Part shown: positions 7,544 through 15,950 of the stretch, in pieces | How positions within the stretch are numbered: position 1 is the first letter of the stretch | Layout: each line of letters begins with the position of its first letter | Source of the DNA: CAVDHB01 sp963608705 | Lineage (GTDB): Bacteria > Bacteroidota > Bacteroidia > Bacteroidales > Bacteroidaceae | Assembly (NCBI GenBank): GCA_963608705.1 | Contig: CAVDHB010000001.1 | Coordinates: forward strand, 1 to 31,937 | Reading direction: 5' to 3' | DNA: 31,937 bases | The notes under the pieces: model-generated | What the model was told of the DNA's origin: nothing | Database searches by the model: none | The model's input: the letters and a program-made list of their open reading frames with translations, nothing else | Program-made: the position numbers and the translations under genes

Positions 7544-8617
7544 TTATTCCAGACGTTTTTTGAAGTTTAATAAAGCCGCGGATAATAGCACGGCAAGCAT
7601 GAGGAGCAAGACAAGGGCTTCATGTGCCACTTTGTCTGCGTCAACTCCCATGACCATGAGTTTCCGTATGGCCGAGATGTAATACCTGGGCGGCAGGATG
7701 GCTGATATATATTGTAAGACTGCTGGCATACTTTCCACTGGGAATATCATGCCGCTAAGCATTACGCAGGGTAACATCAATAGCATGGCGGAAGCAAGCA
7801 GCGCCACCAGCTGGGTCTTGGCTATGGTGCTGATAAGCAGTCCGAGCGACAACGCCACCAGAATATAAATGACGGACACCGCAAATATCCAGAAGAGGCT
7901 TCCTTCCACTGGCACCTCCAATATATAATAGGAAATAAGAAGGATGCTTGCCAACATGGAGAACGCAAGTACGAGGTAAGGTAACACCTTGGCTGTGATA
8001 ATCACCAGCGGATGAACTGGACTGACGAGCAAGACTTCCATCGTTCCCCTTTCTTTCTCCCTCACGATGCTGATGCTCGTCATCATCGCACAAACCAGCA
8101 TCAAGAGCATCCCCATAATGCCGGGTACGAAATTGTAGCAACTGCGCATCTGCGGATTGAAGAGCAGTTTGGTGGAGATAAGGCTGGAGGGTTGACTCTT
8201 CATGCTTGTCTGCATAAGAATCTGCGTGGCATAATTGGCATAGAGTTGTGCCATGTTCGGGTCTGTTCCGTCCGTGATTACTTGAACACCTGAATGTGTG
8301 GAGGCAAAATCCTGTCCGAAAACAAGGGCTATGTCCGCCTTTTGATGCCGGATGAGCTGTTCTGCCTCTGCGGGTGTCTGCACTTTATATAGGATACTGA
8401 AGTACTCGTTAGCCCCAAGAGCCTCTACACATTGCTGCGTCTGATGGTCGAGTGAAGAAGTCACGACAATGGTTCGCACTTTCTTCACATCCGTGGATAT
8501 GGCGAAGCCGAAAAGCAACATCATTACCACTGGCATACCGAAAAGGATGAGCATCGTGCGCTTGTCGCGCAGAATGTGTCTCATCTCTTTGAGGATAAAA
8601 GCTGTAAACTGTTTCAT
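7544..8617 (-). CDS. ABC-2 type transporter permease (YbhS-like)
   Basis: Second inner-membrane permease, 357 aa. The frame is open to 8749, but the upstream 44 codons lie inside the ATPase gene. The ATG at 8617 shares one base with the ATPase TAA (TAATG), which indicates translational coupling. The protein opens MKQFTAFILKEMRHILRDKR followed by a membrane helix. A long external loop and five C-terminal helices follow, with the coupling segment REKERGTMEVLLVSPVHP. It is a paralogue in plan of the downstream permease. It probably pairs with it and with the tandem ATPase to move a substrate toward the HlyD-type adaptor and TolC-type outer-membrane channel encoded upstream. Confidence 0.9.
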   Translation of the reverse strand: MKQFTAFILKEMRHILRDKRTMLILFGMPVVMMLLFGFAISTDVKKVRTIVVTSSLDHQTQQCVEALGANEYFSILYKVQTPAEAEQLIRHQKADIALVFGQDFASTHSGVQVITDGTDPNMAQLYANYATQILMQTSMKSQPSSLISTKLLFNPQMRSCYNFVPGIMGMLLMLVCAMMTSISIVREKERGTMEVLLVSPVHPLVIITAKVLPYLVLAFSMLASILLISYYILEVPVEGSLFWIFAVSVIYILVALSLGLLISTIAKTQLVALLASAMLLMLPCVMLSGMIFPVESMPAVLQYISAILPPRYYISAIRKLMVMGVDADKVAHEALVLLLMLAVLLSAALLNFKKRLE

Positions 8618-10104
8618 TATCTTGTGGATTGCCTTGCTAAATGGGTAAACACATGATCCATGTCTGGTTGACGAAATGTTTGCTTCAGCTCTTCGGGTGT
8701 GCCGAGAGCCATTATCTTTCCGTCTACCATGATGGAGATACGGTCGCAATACGCTGCCTCGTCCATATAATGAGTGGTCACGAAGATAGTGATGCCTGTA
8801 TCAGCTGCCTCATAGATGAGTTGCCAGAACTGATGTCGTGTAGCTGGGTCAACGCCTCCTGTCGGCTCGTCGAGGAACACGATATCCGGCTGGTGGAAAA
8901 TACTCACGGAAAAAGCTAACTTCTGTTTCCATCCCAGTGGAATGCTCGCCACGATGTCATCGCCATGGCTGGTGAAGTCCAGCTTCGCAAGGAGTTCTTC
9001 CGTTTTCTGTTTAATCTCCTTGTTTTTCATTCCATAGATTCCAGCGAAAAGGCGGATGTTCTCGCGCACGGTCAAGTCCTCATAAAGTGCGAATTTCTGG
9101 CTCATGTATCCGATGTGTTTCTTTATTTGCTCAAACTCGGTACGGATGTCGAATCCCGCCACTTTGCCTTTGCCGCTTGTCGGTTGGCTCAGGCCAGTGA
9201 GGATGTGCATCGCCGTGGTCTTTCCTGCTCCATTTGCGCCCAAAAATCCGAAAATCTCTCCTCGTTTCACGGTGAAAGAAATGTCATCAACCGCATGGAA
9301 AGAACCAAAGGCTTTTACAAGATGTTCCACCTCGATGACATTCTCCTTCTTTTCTTTAGCCATCTTCCCGTCTGCGATTGCTTTCGTGGCATTTGGCTTC
9401 TCGTGTGCAATCATAGGAGGGTTGAAAATATTCTTGAATCTTTCCAAAATGGCTGTCGGGGTATCCACACCCTTCACCACACCTTCCTGCAAGAAAGCCA
9501 CACGGTCGCACCGGCGTACTTCATCGAGATAAGGGGTGGCCGCCACAATGGTGATACCTTGCTCCTTGAGTGTTCCGAGCATTTCCCAAAGCTCTTTGCG
9601 ACTCACCGGGTCAACTCCCGTGGTCGGCTCATCGAGCAAGAGGATGGTGGGTCTGTGAATCAAGGCGCAAGAGAGGGCGAGTTTCTGCTTCATTCCCCCA
9701 GACAAAGCTCCTGCCTTTCGCTTTTTGAAAGGCTCTATCTGTGAGTAGATAGCCTTGATGTTTTCATATTCCCGTTCTACTGTCGTGCCGAAGATTGTGG
9801 CGAAGAAGCTCAGGTTCTCTTCCACGGAGAGGTCTTGGTAGAGTGAGAATTTGCCAGGCATATACCCAATGATTTTGCGAATTTCCCCCATGTCTTTCCT
9901 TATGTCGAATCCTCCCATTGTCGCTGTCCCCTCATCGGGAAGAATCAATGTGGAAAGAATGCGGAAGAGTGAGGTCTTTCCCGCACCGTCTGGGCCGATG
10001 AGTCCGAAAGTCTCTCCGCTTTTTACGGAAAAGCTCACCTGCTGAAGAGCTTTAACCTTTCCGTATCTTTTCGACACATTGCTGATTGTTATTACGTTAG
10101 CCAT
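8617..10104 (-). CDS. ABC transporter ATP-binding protein with two fused NBDs (YbhF-like)
   Basis: Cytoplasmic ATPase of the exporter, 495 aa, two nucleotide-binding domains in one chain. NBD1 has Walker A GPDGAGKTS (37-45), signature LSGGMKQ (134-140) and Walker B ILLLDEPTTGVDP (154-166). NBD2 has Walker A GANGAGKTT (289-297), a degenerate signature PLGWKQK (389-395) and Walker B IVFLDEPTGGVDP (408-420). The H-loop histidine is present in NBD2 (TTHYMDEA, 443-450) but absent in NBD1 (ATPYLDEV, 189-196), so the two sites are not equivalent. About 30 linker residues rich in Lys and Ala (~230-255) join them. It begins 11 bp after the adaptor gene and its stop overlaps the next ATG. Confidence 0.93.
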   Translation of the reverse strand: MANVITISNVSKRYGKVKALQQVSFSVKSGETFGLIGPDGAGKTSLFRILSTLILPDEGTATMGGFDIRKDMGEIRKIIGYMPGKFSLYQDLSVEENLSFFATIFGTTVEREYENIKAIYSQIEPFKKRKAGALSGGMKQKLALSCALIHRPTILLLDEPTTGVDPVSRKELWEMLGTLKEQGITIVAATPYLDEVRRCDRVAFLQEGVVKGVDTPTAILERFKNIFNPPMIAHEKPNATKAIADGKMAKEKKENVIEVEHLVKAFGSFHAVDDISFTVKRGEIFGFLGANGAGKTTAMHILTGLSQPTSGKGKVAGFDIRTEFEQIKKHIGYMSQKFALYEDLTVRENIRLFAGIYGMKNKEIKQKTEELLAKLDFTSHGDDIVASIPLGWKQKLAFSVSIFHQPDIVFLDEPTGGVDPATRHQFWQLIYEAADTGITIFVTTHYMDEAAYCDRISIMVDGKIMALGTPEELKQTFRQPDMDHVFTHLARQSTR

Positions 10105-10115
10105 AGCGTGTAGTC

Positions 10116-11015
10116 CTATAGTTTCACTTCGCCATACATTCCAATCTTTATATATCCGTCGTTTTTCACGGCTATTTTGACGGCATACACGAGGTTGGCA
10201 CGCTCATCTTCGGTAAGGATGGTCTTCGGTGTGAATTCCGCTTTGGAAGAAATCCAGGTAATCTTGCCTTGGTATTCTTTCTTTTCTTTGTCCCCATAGT
10301 CGGCGTATACTTTCACCCGCTGACCAATCTTCACATTCTTCAGCTGGGCGGATGTGAGGTAGGCACGGAGATACATATTATCGATATCAGCTATTTTGAA
10401 AAGAGGTTTTCCCGTCGTGGCATATTCACCTCGTTCGGCATACTTCTCCAGTACGGTGCCTGCGACAGGGGTGCGAATATGGCATTTCCTGAGTTGGTCT
10501 GCCACTTGGAGTTTTTGTACATCGGTTGTATTCATTTGAGCATTGAGGCTGTTAGTGGAAGTGCTGAGTGAGGACAACTGCGCCTCTAACTGGCGTTTCA
10601 GCACCTGCACTTGGCTTCTTGCGTCGTCGAGACTCTTGCGGTTGGCGGCACCTTCTTTTACCAGTTCCGTAAAGCGGTTGTACTCCTCTTGAGCCTTTGC
10701 CAGTTGTTGACGGGTCGCCGCTACCTGTTTGGCCATGTCCGGCCGCTGGGAAGCGTACACTAATTTGGTGGCACCAATCTGCCGGGCTTTGAGATAGAGC
10801 TGCACAGTGTCAATCAAGCCTACTTGTTGGTCGTGGCCAACCCTTTCTCCCTCGTTTACATCAAACTGTAAGAGTGTACCGTTTTGTTCGGCTGACACTG
10901 TAATCTCCGTCGCTTCGAACACGCCTGTCGCGTCATACAGCTTTTCCTTTTCACCACAGGAGGAAAGGCTTGTCAACGCTGTCATTATGAGTAAGGTCTT
11001 ATTTATCGTCTTCAT
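10116..11015 (-). CDS. HlyD/RND-type periplasmic adaptor lipoprotein (YbhG-like)
   Basis: Membrane-fusion protein that would bridge the inner-membrane ABC exporter and the TolC-like channel. It has 299 aa, with a lipoprotein signal ending in LSSC (lipidated Cys about residue 20). A biotinyl-lipoyl-like half-motif follows (ITVSAEQNGTLLQFDVNEGE), then a coiled-coil hairpin of about 80 residues rich in Gln, Ala and Lys, then the second lipoyl half (IRTPVAGTVLEKYAERGEYA) and beta-barrel. The gene is 11 bp after the TolC gene and 11 bp before the ATPase gene, in one operon. The lipid anchor instead of a transmembrane anchor is typical of Bacteroidetes adaptors. Confidence 0.92.
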   Translation of the reverse strand: MKTINKTLLIMTALTSLSSCGEKEKLYDATGVFEATEITVSAEQNGTLLQFDVNEGERVGHDQQVGLIDTVQLYLKARQIGATKLVYASQRPDMAKQVAATRQQLAKAQEEYNRFTELVKEGAANRKSLDDARSQVQVLKRQLEAQLSSLSTSTNSLNAQMNTTDVQKLQVADQLRKCHIRTPVAGTVLEKYAERGEYATTGKPLFKIADIDNMYLRAYLTSAQLKNVKIGQRVKVYADYGDKEKKEYQGKITWISSKAEFTPKTILTEDERANLVYAVKIAVKNDGYIKIGMYGEVKL

Positions 11016-11026
11016 CTTTATTCTGT

Positions 11027-12301
11027 TTACTGGTTATTAAGATTTTTCTGTTTGTAAATTTCCTTCAAGAGCATGATTTCATGTTGTGCTCTCTGCGCTC
11101 TTGCAAGGCTCACCGCATTGATATCCCTGACAAGCTCGTTCACACTTTCTGTTCCGAGCTGCACTTTCTTGTCACTCTTGCTTCGTATGCGTTCTCGTAG
11201 TCGGACAATCTCATCATCTTGTGCGATTTGCTTACGGAGAGAAGCGATAGCTCCTTCTGTCTCTTGGTTTTGCAAACGATTATTGAAAAGAAAGGTTTCT
11301 CGCTGACTTTCATTCCATGCTTTCTGTACCTCTAATTTACGGATATCGTTCTTGCGTGTATAGAATGTTCCGATGTTCCAAGATACGGAAATGCCGCCTG
11401 CCAGCAAACCATTGTGTATTCTGTCTGAAATGTGGGTATGTGCCATTCCCACACCGAAGAGGGAGACAGTGGGGCGTAGACGGGTGTCAAGTTGCTTGCG
11501 TCGGGCATCAAGCAAGCGATTTTGGGATGTGTAATAAGAAAGTTCAGGTCTGTTCACGTCTCTGTTGCCATCAGAAACCACGGCCAGCGGCTTCTCCAGT
11601 CGCATATTCTCGTTCAAGTCTTTCCCCATGAATGCCCCCAGCATTCGGAGATAAGCCATTCGGGATTCCTGTAATGCTTCTTTTTGTTGGACGGTCTTCA
11701 ATTGCTCCACCTGGATGGCGTCGAGATCACTCTGGTTGGCGACGCCGTTCCTCATCATGCTCCGGATGGTCTGTTCGCTCGTAGACAAGTCATTCCTTAG
11801 TAATTCATTCTGTCTTAATTGCTCTTCGAGCAGGAGGATTCCGAAATAAAGTTGGTCGATACGCTCATTGATAGCGTACATCGTCACATCGAGCTGGTGT
11901 TTCTGCACATCGGCCTGTGCCAAAGCGATCTCTTTCTGAGCTGTAATCTGTCCTCCGTCAAATATTTTCTGGTGAATTGAAACCGATACATTTGCCATCC
12001 AGTTTTTCATAGCTAAGCCCATCTGGTTCATCTGCTCATTCGTCTTCAATAGGTCTGTAAAGGCGTATCCGCCAGACCATACACCTAACTGGGGTAACCA
12101 ACCTTTCGCTGCGTTCTCTATTGTGTAGTCACGTCCTTGGGTTATCAGTTGGTATTGTTTGATGACGGGATAGTTGTCGTGTGCCGTCTGTCGGCATTCT
12201 TCCAGCGAAAGCGTTGTGATAGCCTGCGCCTTTGTCTGTGCGCCTGCTGGTACTTTCACGCAAAGCAGAGTCATCATAAGTAAAATAAGGTATTTGTCCA
12301 T
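11027..12301 (-). CDS. TolC-family outer-membrane efflux channel protein
   Basis: First gene of the export operon, about 424 aa, normal for the family. The frame extends to 12361, but a -7 box at 12323-12331 rules out that start. The ATG at 12301 gives MDKYLILLMMTLLCVKVPAGAQ, a good signal peptide cut after AQ. The mature protein has the repeated OEP pattern: SLEECRQTAHDNYP near the N-terminus, long Gln/Glu/Leu-rich helices (IALAQADVQKHQLDVTMYAI) and a second helical repeat with VQLGTESVNELVRDINAVSLA. It should form the outer-membrane and periplasmic tunnel for the ABC/HlyD exporter encoded downstream. The operon is divergent from an AraC gene, its likely regulator. Confidence 0.92.
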   Translation of the reverse strand: MDKYLILLMMTLLCVKVPAGAQTKAQAITTLSLEECRQTAHDNYPVIKQYQLITQGRDYTIENAAKGWLPQLGVWSGGYAFTDLLKTNEQMNQMGLAMKNWMANVSVSIHQKIFDGGQITAQKEIALAQADVQKHQLDVTMYAINERIDQLYFGILLLEEQLRQNELLRNDLSTSEQTIRSMMRNGVANQSDLDAIQVEQLKTVQQKEALQESRMAYLRMLGAFMGKDLNENMRLEKPLAVVSDGNRDVNRPELSYYTSQNRLLDARRKQLDTRLRPTVSLFGVGMAHTHISDRIHNGLLAGGISVSWNIGTFYTRKNDIRKLEVQKAWNESQRETFLFNNRLQNQETEGAIASLRKQIAQDDEIVRLRERIRSKSDKKVQLGTESVNELVRDINAVSLARAQRAQHEIMLLKEIYKQKNLNNQ

Positions 12302-12322
12302 TTGTTCTGTATTTTTGTTGAT

Positions 12323-12331
12323 GCAAAGGTA
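12323..12331 (-). promoter_or_regulatory. -7 promoter box (TACCTTTGC) of the export operon
   Basis: TAnnTTTG match on the minus strand, 21 nt upstream of the TolC-family ATG at 12301. No clear TTTG -33 at 20 nt, which would fit a promoter needing an activator such as the divergent AraC protein. Confidence 0.65.
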
Positions 12332-12428
12332 AGGCGAAGCAAGAAATAACCCGTTATCCAAAGAAAGGAAGATATGTCCTTTTTGTATTCTCTTTGTGCG
12401 AAGATAGCCATGTTCTACAAGTATTTAT

Positions 12429-12436
12429 TATCTTTG
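12429..12436 (+). promoter_or_regulatory. -7 promoter box (TATCTTTG) of the AraC gene at 12487
   Basis: TAnnTTTG match 50 nt upstream of the ATG at 12487. It supports that ATG over upstream in-frame starts. Confidence 0.6.
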
Positions 12437-12486
12437 CCTCGGATTTAGAGAAAACAGACCATCCTAAGATAATAGTAAGAATCTAT

Positions 12487-13431
12487 ATGAAACAGCCCCA
12501 GTTACTCACATTGCAAAACATATTTGACACGCTGAACAATCGCATTCAACTTCCAAGCAAATGCTTTTTCAGGGATGGGCTTGGCGTGGTCATAGACATG
12601 AATAATATCTTTCAGCCATTCATACAGCAGGAGGGGAGGAGTCCGTATCTGATTGAAGATTACCGTACTGGCTATCTCAAGCAAGGGTATATACATGGAA
12701 TCATCAATCTGCAAGAATACACCATTTCTGCGGGACATATCGTCTTCATTACTCCTGGTACCATTATAGAACTCTTGGACGTAAGCGACAATTTTCAATT
12801 CATGGGCATGGGAGTTCCTGCCGACTTGTTTCATCTGATTCATCAAGGTTCCTTGCCCGACTTGTTCAACGGAAAGCAGAAAAATGGTTTTCTCGCGATT
12901 TCAGCCTCGGAAGGATTGTTGATTGACCATATGTATCGTATGCTGTGTGAGATTGCGCTGGCGCAGAATAATGAGAATTTGCCGTCAGGAAAGGCTGAGG
13001 ACACCCCAGCGACTTATCACATGGCCGCAACCATTACGGCCTATTACAACCATCTCTTTTCCAGTCAGTCTCCTCAAGGACTTTCCATCCATACAAACAG
13101 CCACGACATATTCAATCGTTTCATCCATTTGGTCAATCTTCATGGCCAGAAGGAACACCAGTTGTCTTTCTATGCTGATAAACTATGTCTCACGGAGCGA
13201 TACTTGGGTACGGTGATTCGAAAGGCAAGTGGCATCACGGCAAAAGAATGGATAGACAAGGCGGTGGTTACAGCCGCCAAAGTGAAATTGCGCCATAGTC
13301 ATTTGCAAATAGCCGAGATAACGAAAGAACTCCATTTCCCCAATCCAAGCTTCTTCTGCAAATACTTCAAAAGGCTGGTGGGTTGCACTCCGCTTGCGTA
13401 TCGGGAAAGAAGAAATTTGAATGAGGAGTAG
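12487..13431 (+). CDS. AraC-family regulator, probable regulator of the export operon
   Basis: A 314-aa AraC-type protein. The N-terminal half resembles the cupin-like effector domain of the AraC protein at 501 (a GYIHGIINLQEYTISAGHIVFI stretch parallels its counterpart). The C-terminal ~100 residues hold both helix-turn-helix motifs, around SFYADKLCLTERYLGTVIRK and LQIAEITKELHFPNPSFFCKYF, ending in CTPLAYRE. The open frame extends to 12394, but the -7 box at 12429 lies within it, so the ATG at 12487 is preferred. Placement divergent from the TolC-HlyD-ABC operon suggests local control of export; the signal it senses cannot be read from the sequence. Confidence 0.88.
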   Translation: MKQPQLLTLQNIFDTLNNRIQLPSKCFFRDGLGVVIDMNNIFQPFIQQEGRSPYLIEDYRTGYLKQGYIHGIINLQEYTISAGHIVFITPGTIIELLDVSDNFQFMGMGVPADLFHLIHQGSLPDLFNGKQKNGFLAISASEGLLIDHMYRMLCEIALAQNNENLPSGKAEDTPATYHMAATITAYYNHLFSSQSPQGLSIHTNSHDIFNRFIHLVNLHGQKEHQLSFYADKLCLTERYLGTVIRKASGITAKEWIDKAVVTAAKVKLRHSHLQIAEITKELHFPNPSFFCKYFKRLVGCTPLAYRERRNLNEE

Positions 13432-13460
13432 CGGCATACATTTCAGGTAAATACTGTTCT

Positions 13461-13504
13461 GCCATCGAAGTAGCCTTCGTTGCCCATCGAAGCTGCCTTC
13501 ATTG
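13461..13504. repeat. Two tandem 22-nt near-palindromic units
   Basis: GCCATCGAAGTAGCCTTCGTTG-type unit at 13461-13482 and a second copy at 13483-13504, differing at a few bases. Each unit is almost self-complementary (CATCGAAG against CTTCGTTG). The same unit occurs at 18673-18735. It sits between two convergent genes, where it might act as a weak terminator. Confidence 0.75.
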
Positions 13505-13534
13505 ACTATGCCTGAATTTACATAATCATTAGCC

Positions 13535-14161
13535 TCATTCAGCCTCAGTCCTGTCAGGAAGGGAGTAGGACTTTTTGCCGGTTAACTTATAGTCATCCCA
13601 ATCCACCAACGGAATGACCATTCCGAACAGACCGATGCTTGCGGTCACTCCGTGAGGGTGAGTGGCGTTGTATATCTTACCCGTGTTCCAAAACCATGAA
13701 TCCTTCACTCGTATCTTATTGTATTGGTCAAACACCTGCATAACGTCCTCATCCATATCACTGCTTTCCATCAGAGTGGATGCCAATGTGCCAAGGCTGG
13801 GAACAAACAGGTTGGTGGTTTGTTTCACTTTGTCCCTTGTGCAGTCGGCTACGGATTGGCGAATTTCTTCCACGTGTTTCTCGTGGGCAGGTTTAGTGTT
13901 CCATGCAATGATGAGTAATATAATAGGTACAGCCGTCTTTATCAATCCCCATACAACGTCTATGCCCATCATGACATCATACATGTCTATACCGTTGGAA
14001 GAAGTCTCTTCCTTTTGTTCCTTGGGAGTGTCTACGGATGATTGGGGACGGTTCGCCACACTCACGAGCCACTCGCCGCAGTAACGGCATTTCTTTGCGG
14101 AGGCTTGTATTTCCTCTCCACAATATGGGCAATGTTTTGTTTCTGTTTGTTTTTCCATCAT
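13535..14161 (-). CDS. Zinc-ribbon membrane protein, function unknown
   Basis: A 208-aa protein. Residues 11-32 form a compact zinc ribbon: CPYCGEEIQASAKKCRYCGEWL has two CxxC pairs. A hydrophilic linker rich in Ser, Pro and Glu follows, then one strong hydrophobic stretch (about 78-87, VPIILLIIAW) that could anchor it in the membrane. The remaining ~120 residues look soluble; I do not recognise this part. Its ATG overlaps the stop of the upstream zinc-ribbon gene (ATGA), so the two are co-translated. A start at the second Met is equally possible. The ribbon is nearly identical in sequence to those of the proteins at 14158 and 19473, which shows shared ancestry of that module only. Confidence 0.75.
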   Translation of the reverse strand: MMEKQTETKHCPYCGEEIQASAKKCRYCGEWLVSVANRPQSSVDTPKEQKEETSSNGIDMYDVMMGIDVVWGLIKTAVPIILLIIAWNTKPAHEKHVEEIRQSVADCTRDKVKQTTNLFVPSLGTLASTLMESSDMDEDVMQVFDQYNKIRVKDSWFWNTGKIYNATHPHGVTASIGLFGMVIPLVDWDDYKLTGKKSYSLPDRTEAE

Positions 14162-14730
14162 TCGCTGAAGTTTTTACTAAATGCCGGGTAATGAAATATG
14201 GCTATGACAATCGCTGCGATTACTGCGGCCCAAGTACCCCACAGCTCGTAGCAAACTAAAGCCCACAATAAGATAGCTCCCAGGCAGAAAATCACACGGG
14301 TGACACGAATGGCCAACAGTATCTCAAGCACCACGAAAGCCACCACGTAGCCCACCCATGACCAATCATAGTAGTAGCCGTAGACAACCACCAGCACCAC
14401 AGACTCGATGGAAAGCAGACAACTTGCGTCTTTAGCGTCTTCACGATCGTCCAAAGCGTCATTCAATGCTTCCTTGTCAATCGGTTGTGAGGGTTGCGTT
14501 TTCCATGGCTTTGGCTCAGGCTGCGTGAAGCCTGTCTCCTTCTCGTACTTCCATTTGCTATAGTCGCTTACCCAACTTCCACAGTGCTTGCATTTTCTTG
14601 CGTCCACGTTAATCCACTCGCCACACGCAGGGCATTTCTTTTCCAGCCATTTACCACAATGTCGGCATTTCTTTGCGGAGGCTTGTATTTCACCTCCACA
14701 ATACGGACATAGCTTAGTTCCTTGTTCCAT
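14158..14730 (-). CDS. Double zinc-ribbon membrane protein, function unknown
   Basis: About 190 aa. Two consecutive zinc ribbons occupy residues ~7-55: CPYC...CRHC and CPAC...CKHC, each knuckle ending in GKW or GSW. A charged linker follows, and the C-terminal ~90 residues are mostly hydrophobic, suggesting three or four membrane helices (VVLVVVYGYYYDWSWVGYVV and following). The frame extends to 14784, but the -7 box at 14754-14761 lies inside that extension, so the ATG at 14730 (MEQGTK) is the start. It is the first gene of a two-gene operon with the ribbon protein at 13535. I do not recognise the membrane part. Confidence 0.78.
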   Translation of the reverse strand: MEQGTKLCPYCGGEIQASAKKCRHCGKWLEKKCPACGEWINVDARKCKHCGSWVSDYSKWKYEKETGFTQPEPKPWKTQPSQPIDKEALNDALDDREDAKDASCLLSIESVVLVVVYGYYYDWSWVGYVVAFVVLEILLAIRVTRVIFCLGAILLWALVCYELWGTWAAVIAAIVIAIFHYPAFSKNFSE

Positions 14731-14753
14731 ATACTCTTTTTTAGGATTCTTGG

Positions 14754-14811
14754 CAAAAGTAGCGGAAAAGTTGTCTCTGTACAACTTTGAGTCGGTTCAA
14801 GTTGGTTCAAA
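14754..14811 (-). promoter_or_regulatory. Promoter with upstream box for the zinc-ribbon operon
   Basis: On the minus strand the 17-bp box TTTGAACCAACTTGAAC (14795-14811) is followed after exactly 33 nt by a TACTTTTG -7 box (14754-14761). A GTTG lies 20 nt upstream of the -7 box in the -33 position. The same box, at the same 33-nt distance, precedes the zinc-ribbon gene at 19473, so it is likely a regulator site. Confidence 0.7.
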
Positions 14812-14866
14812 TGAAAGCACATACGCAAGATGCTTTATCGTGAGGCGTTTATTTTTCGTACAGGTG

Positions 14867-14898
14867 TTTGTTCATATAGGATAAAGTCATTATCTTTG
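14867..14898 (+). promoter_or_regulatory. Consensus promoter of the first Rpn-like nuclease gene
   Basis: TTTG (14867-14870), 20-nt spacer, TATCTTTG (14891-14898). The ATG is at 14926. The spacer contains ATAGGATAAAGTCA, shared nearly unchanged with the promoters at 15890 and 17406. Confidence 0.85.
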
Positions 14899-14925
14899 TA
14901 TCGGAACTATTTAGAACGAATCACC

Positions 14926-15870
14926 ATGTACATTGCGAATCCCATCTACGACTCGGTATTCAAATACCTCATGGAGGACAAGCGCATCACGAAGACCATC
15001 CTCTCCGCTCTTCTGAAGAAAGAGGTGTTGGAGGTGGAAGCCCGTCCGCACGAATACTCCAACGGACGGAAGGACGACTTGTCCATGTTCCGCATCGACT
15101 TCTCTGCCACAGTGAAAGAGGAGGACGGATGCACCCGTCTGATCTTGATAGAGCTTCAGAAGACGTGGCTCGACACGGAGGTGCAACGCTTCCGCCAGTA
15201 TCTTGGCGTGCAGTACAGCTCCACGTCGACTCTTATGGAAGGTGAGGACCACAAACGTTTCGGCATCCCGATGGTGGCCGTGTATCTACTTGGTCATCGT
15301 ATTGGTAAGGTGAGGGAGCCTGTGGTGTACTTCCGTCATAAACCCTATGACTACGAGGGTCGTGAGCTTCATGATGGCTTTCCCGACGCATTCGCCGAGA
15401 GTCTGATACACGACAGCATTATTGTGCAGATACCCCTTCTGCATGGTCAGATAAACAACCGCTTGGACAAGGTGCTGAGCGTGTTCGACCAAACCAATAA
15501 AGACATGGACAACAGGCAGTTGATAAGCATAGACGAGAGCAGGTACGCCGGTGACGAGGATATGCTCTACATCCTCCACCGTCTGAAAGCGGCGGCAGCC
15601 GATGCGGAATTGCGTCAGACGATGAACGTGGAGGACGAGTACTTTCTGGCAATAGATGAGCAGAAGGCGGAGGTGAAGAAACGAGACAAGAAGATTGAGG
15701 CTCTATCGGCACAAGTGGCTGAAAAGAACTCACAGCTTGAGAAGCAAAATGCACTGTTGTTTGCCATTGCCACCAATCTGCTTCATAGCGGCATGACAGA
15801 GAAACAGGTATGTCAGGTTATGAAGTTGAGTGAGGGCGAGTTACATTCTTTACTTAATAAGCTTTCCTAA
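14926..15870 (+). CDS. Rpn/PDDEXK_2-family putative nuclease (copy 1)
   Basis: A 314-aa member of the PD-(D/E)XK nuclease group often labelled 'PD-(D/E)XK nuclease family transposase', related in plan to recombination-promoting Rpn proteins. Candidate catalytic residues are D58 in FRIDFSATV and the E-x-Q-K of LILIELQKT (E76, Q78, K79), with conserved D9 in IYDSVFKYLM. About residues 230-285 form a charged coiled coil with heptads (AEKNSQLEKQN), followed by a small helical tail (GMTEKQVCQVMKLS) that resembles a helix-turn-helix. The ATG at 14926 is preferred over upstream in-frame starts because the promoter ends at 14898. There are no insertion-sequence ends around it. It is a near-duplicate of the gene at 17465. 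Confidence 0.85.
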   Translation: MYIANPIYDSVFKYLMEDKRITKTILSALLKKEVLEVEARPHEYSNGRKDDLSMFRIDFSATVKEEDGCTRLILIELQKTWLDTEVQRFRQYLGVQYSSTSTLMEGEDHKRFGIPMVAVYLLGHRIGKVREPVVYFRHKPYDYEGRELHDGFPDAFAESLIHDSIIVQIPLLHGQINNRLDKVLSVFDQTNKDMDNRQLISIDESRYAGDEDMLYILHRLKAAAADAELRQTMNVEDEYFLAIDEQKAEVKKRDKKIEALSAQVAEKNSQLEKQNALLFAIATNLLHSGMTEKQVCQVMKLSEGELHSLLNKLS

Positions 15871-15889
15871 AGAGGCTTTTCTTGACTAT

Positions 15890-15923
15890 CTTGTTCATTT
15901 AGGATAAAAAGTCACTACCTTTG
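15890..15923 (+). promoter_or_regulatory. Promoter of the TlpA-like gene
   Basis: CTTG (15890-15893), a 22-nt spacer, TACCTTTG (15916-15923). The spacer TTCATTTAGGATAAAAAGTC matches those of the two flanking nuclease genes with two extra A residues, so the promoter appears to have been duplicated together with or from them. Confidence 0.75.
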
Positions 15924-15950
15924 TATTGAAATCATTTCGAAGACACTATT

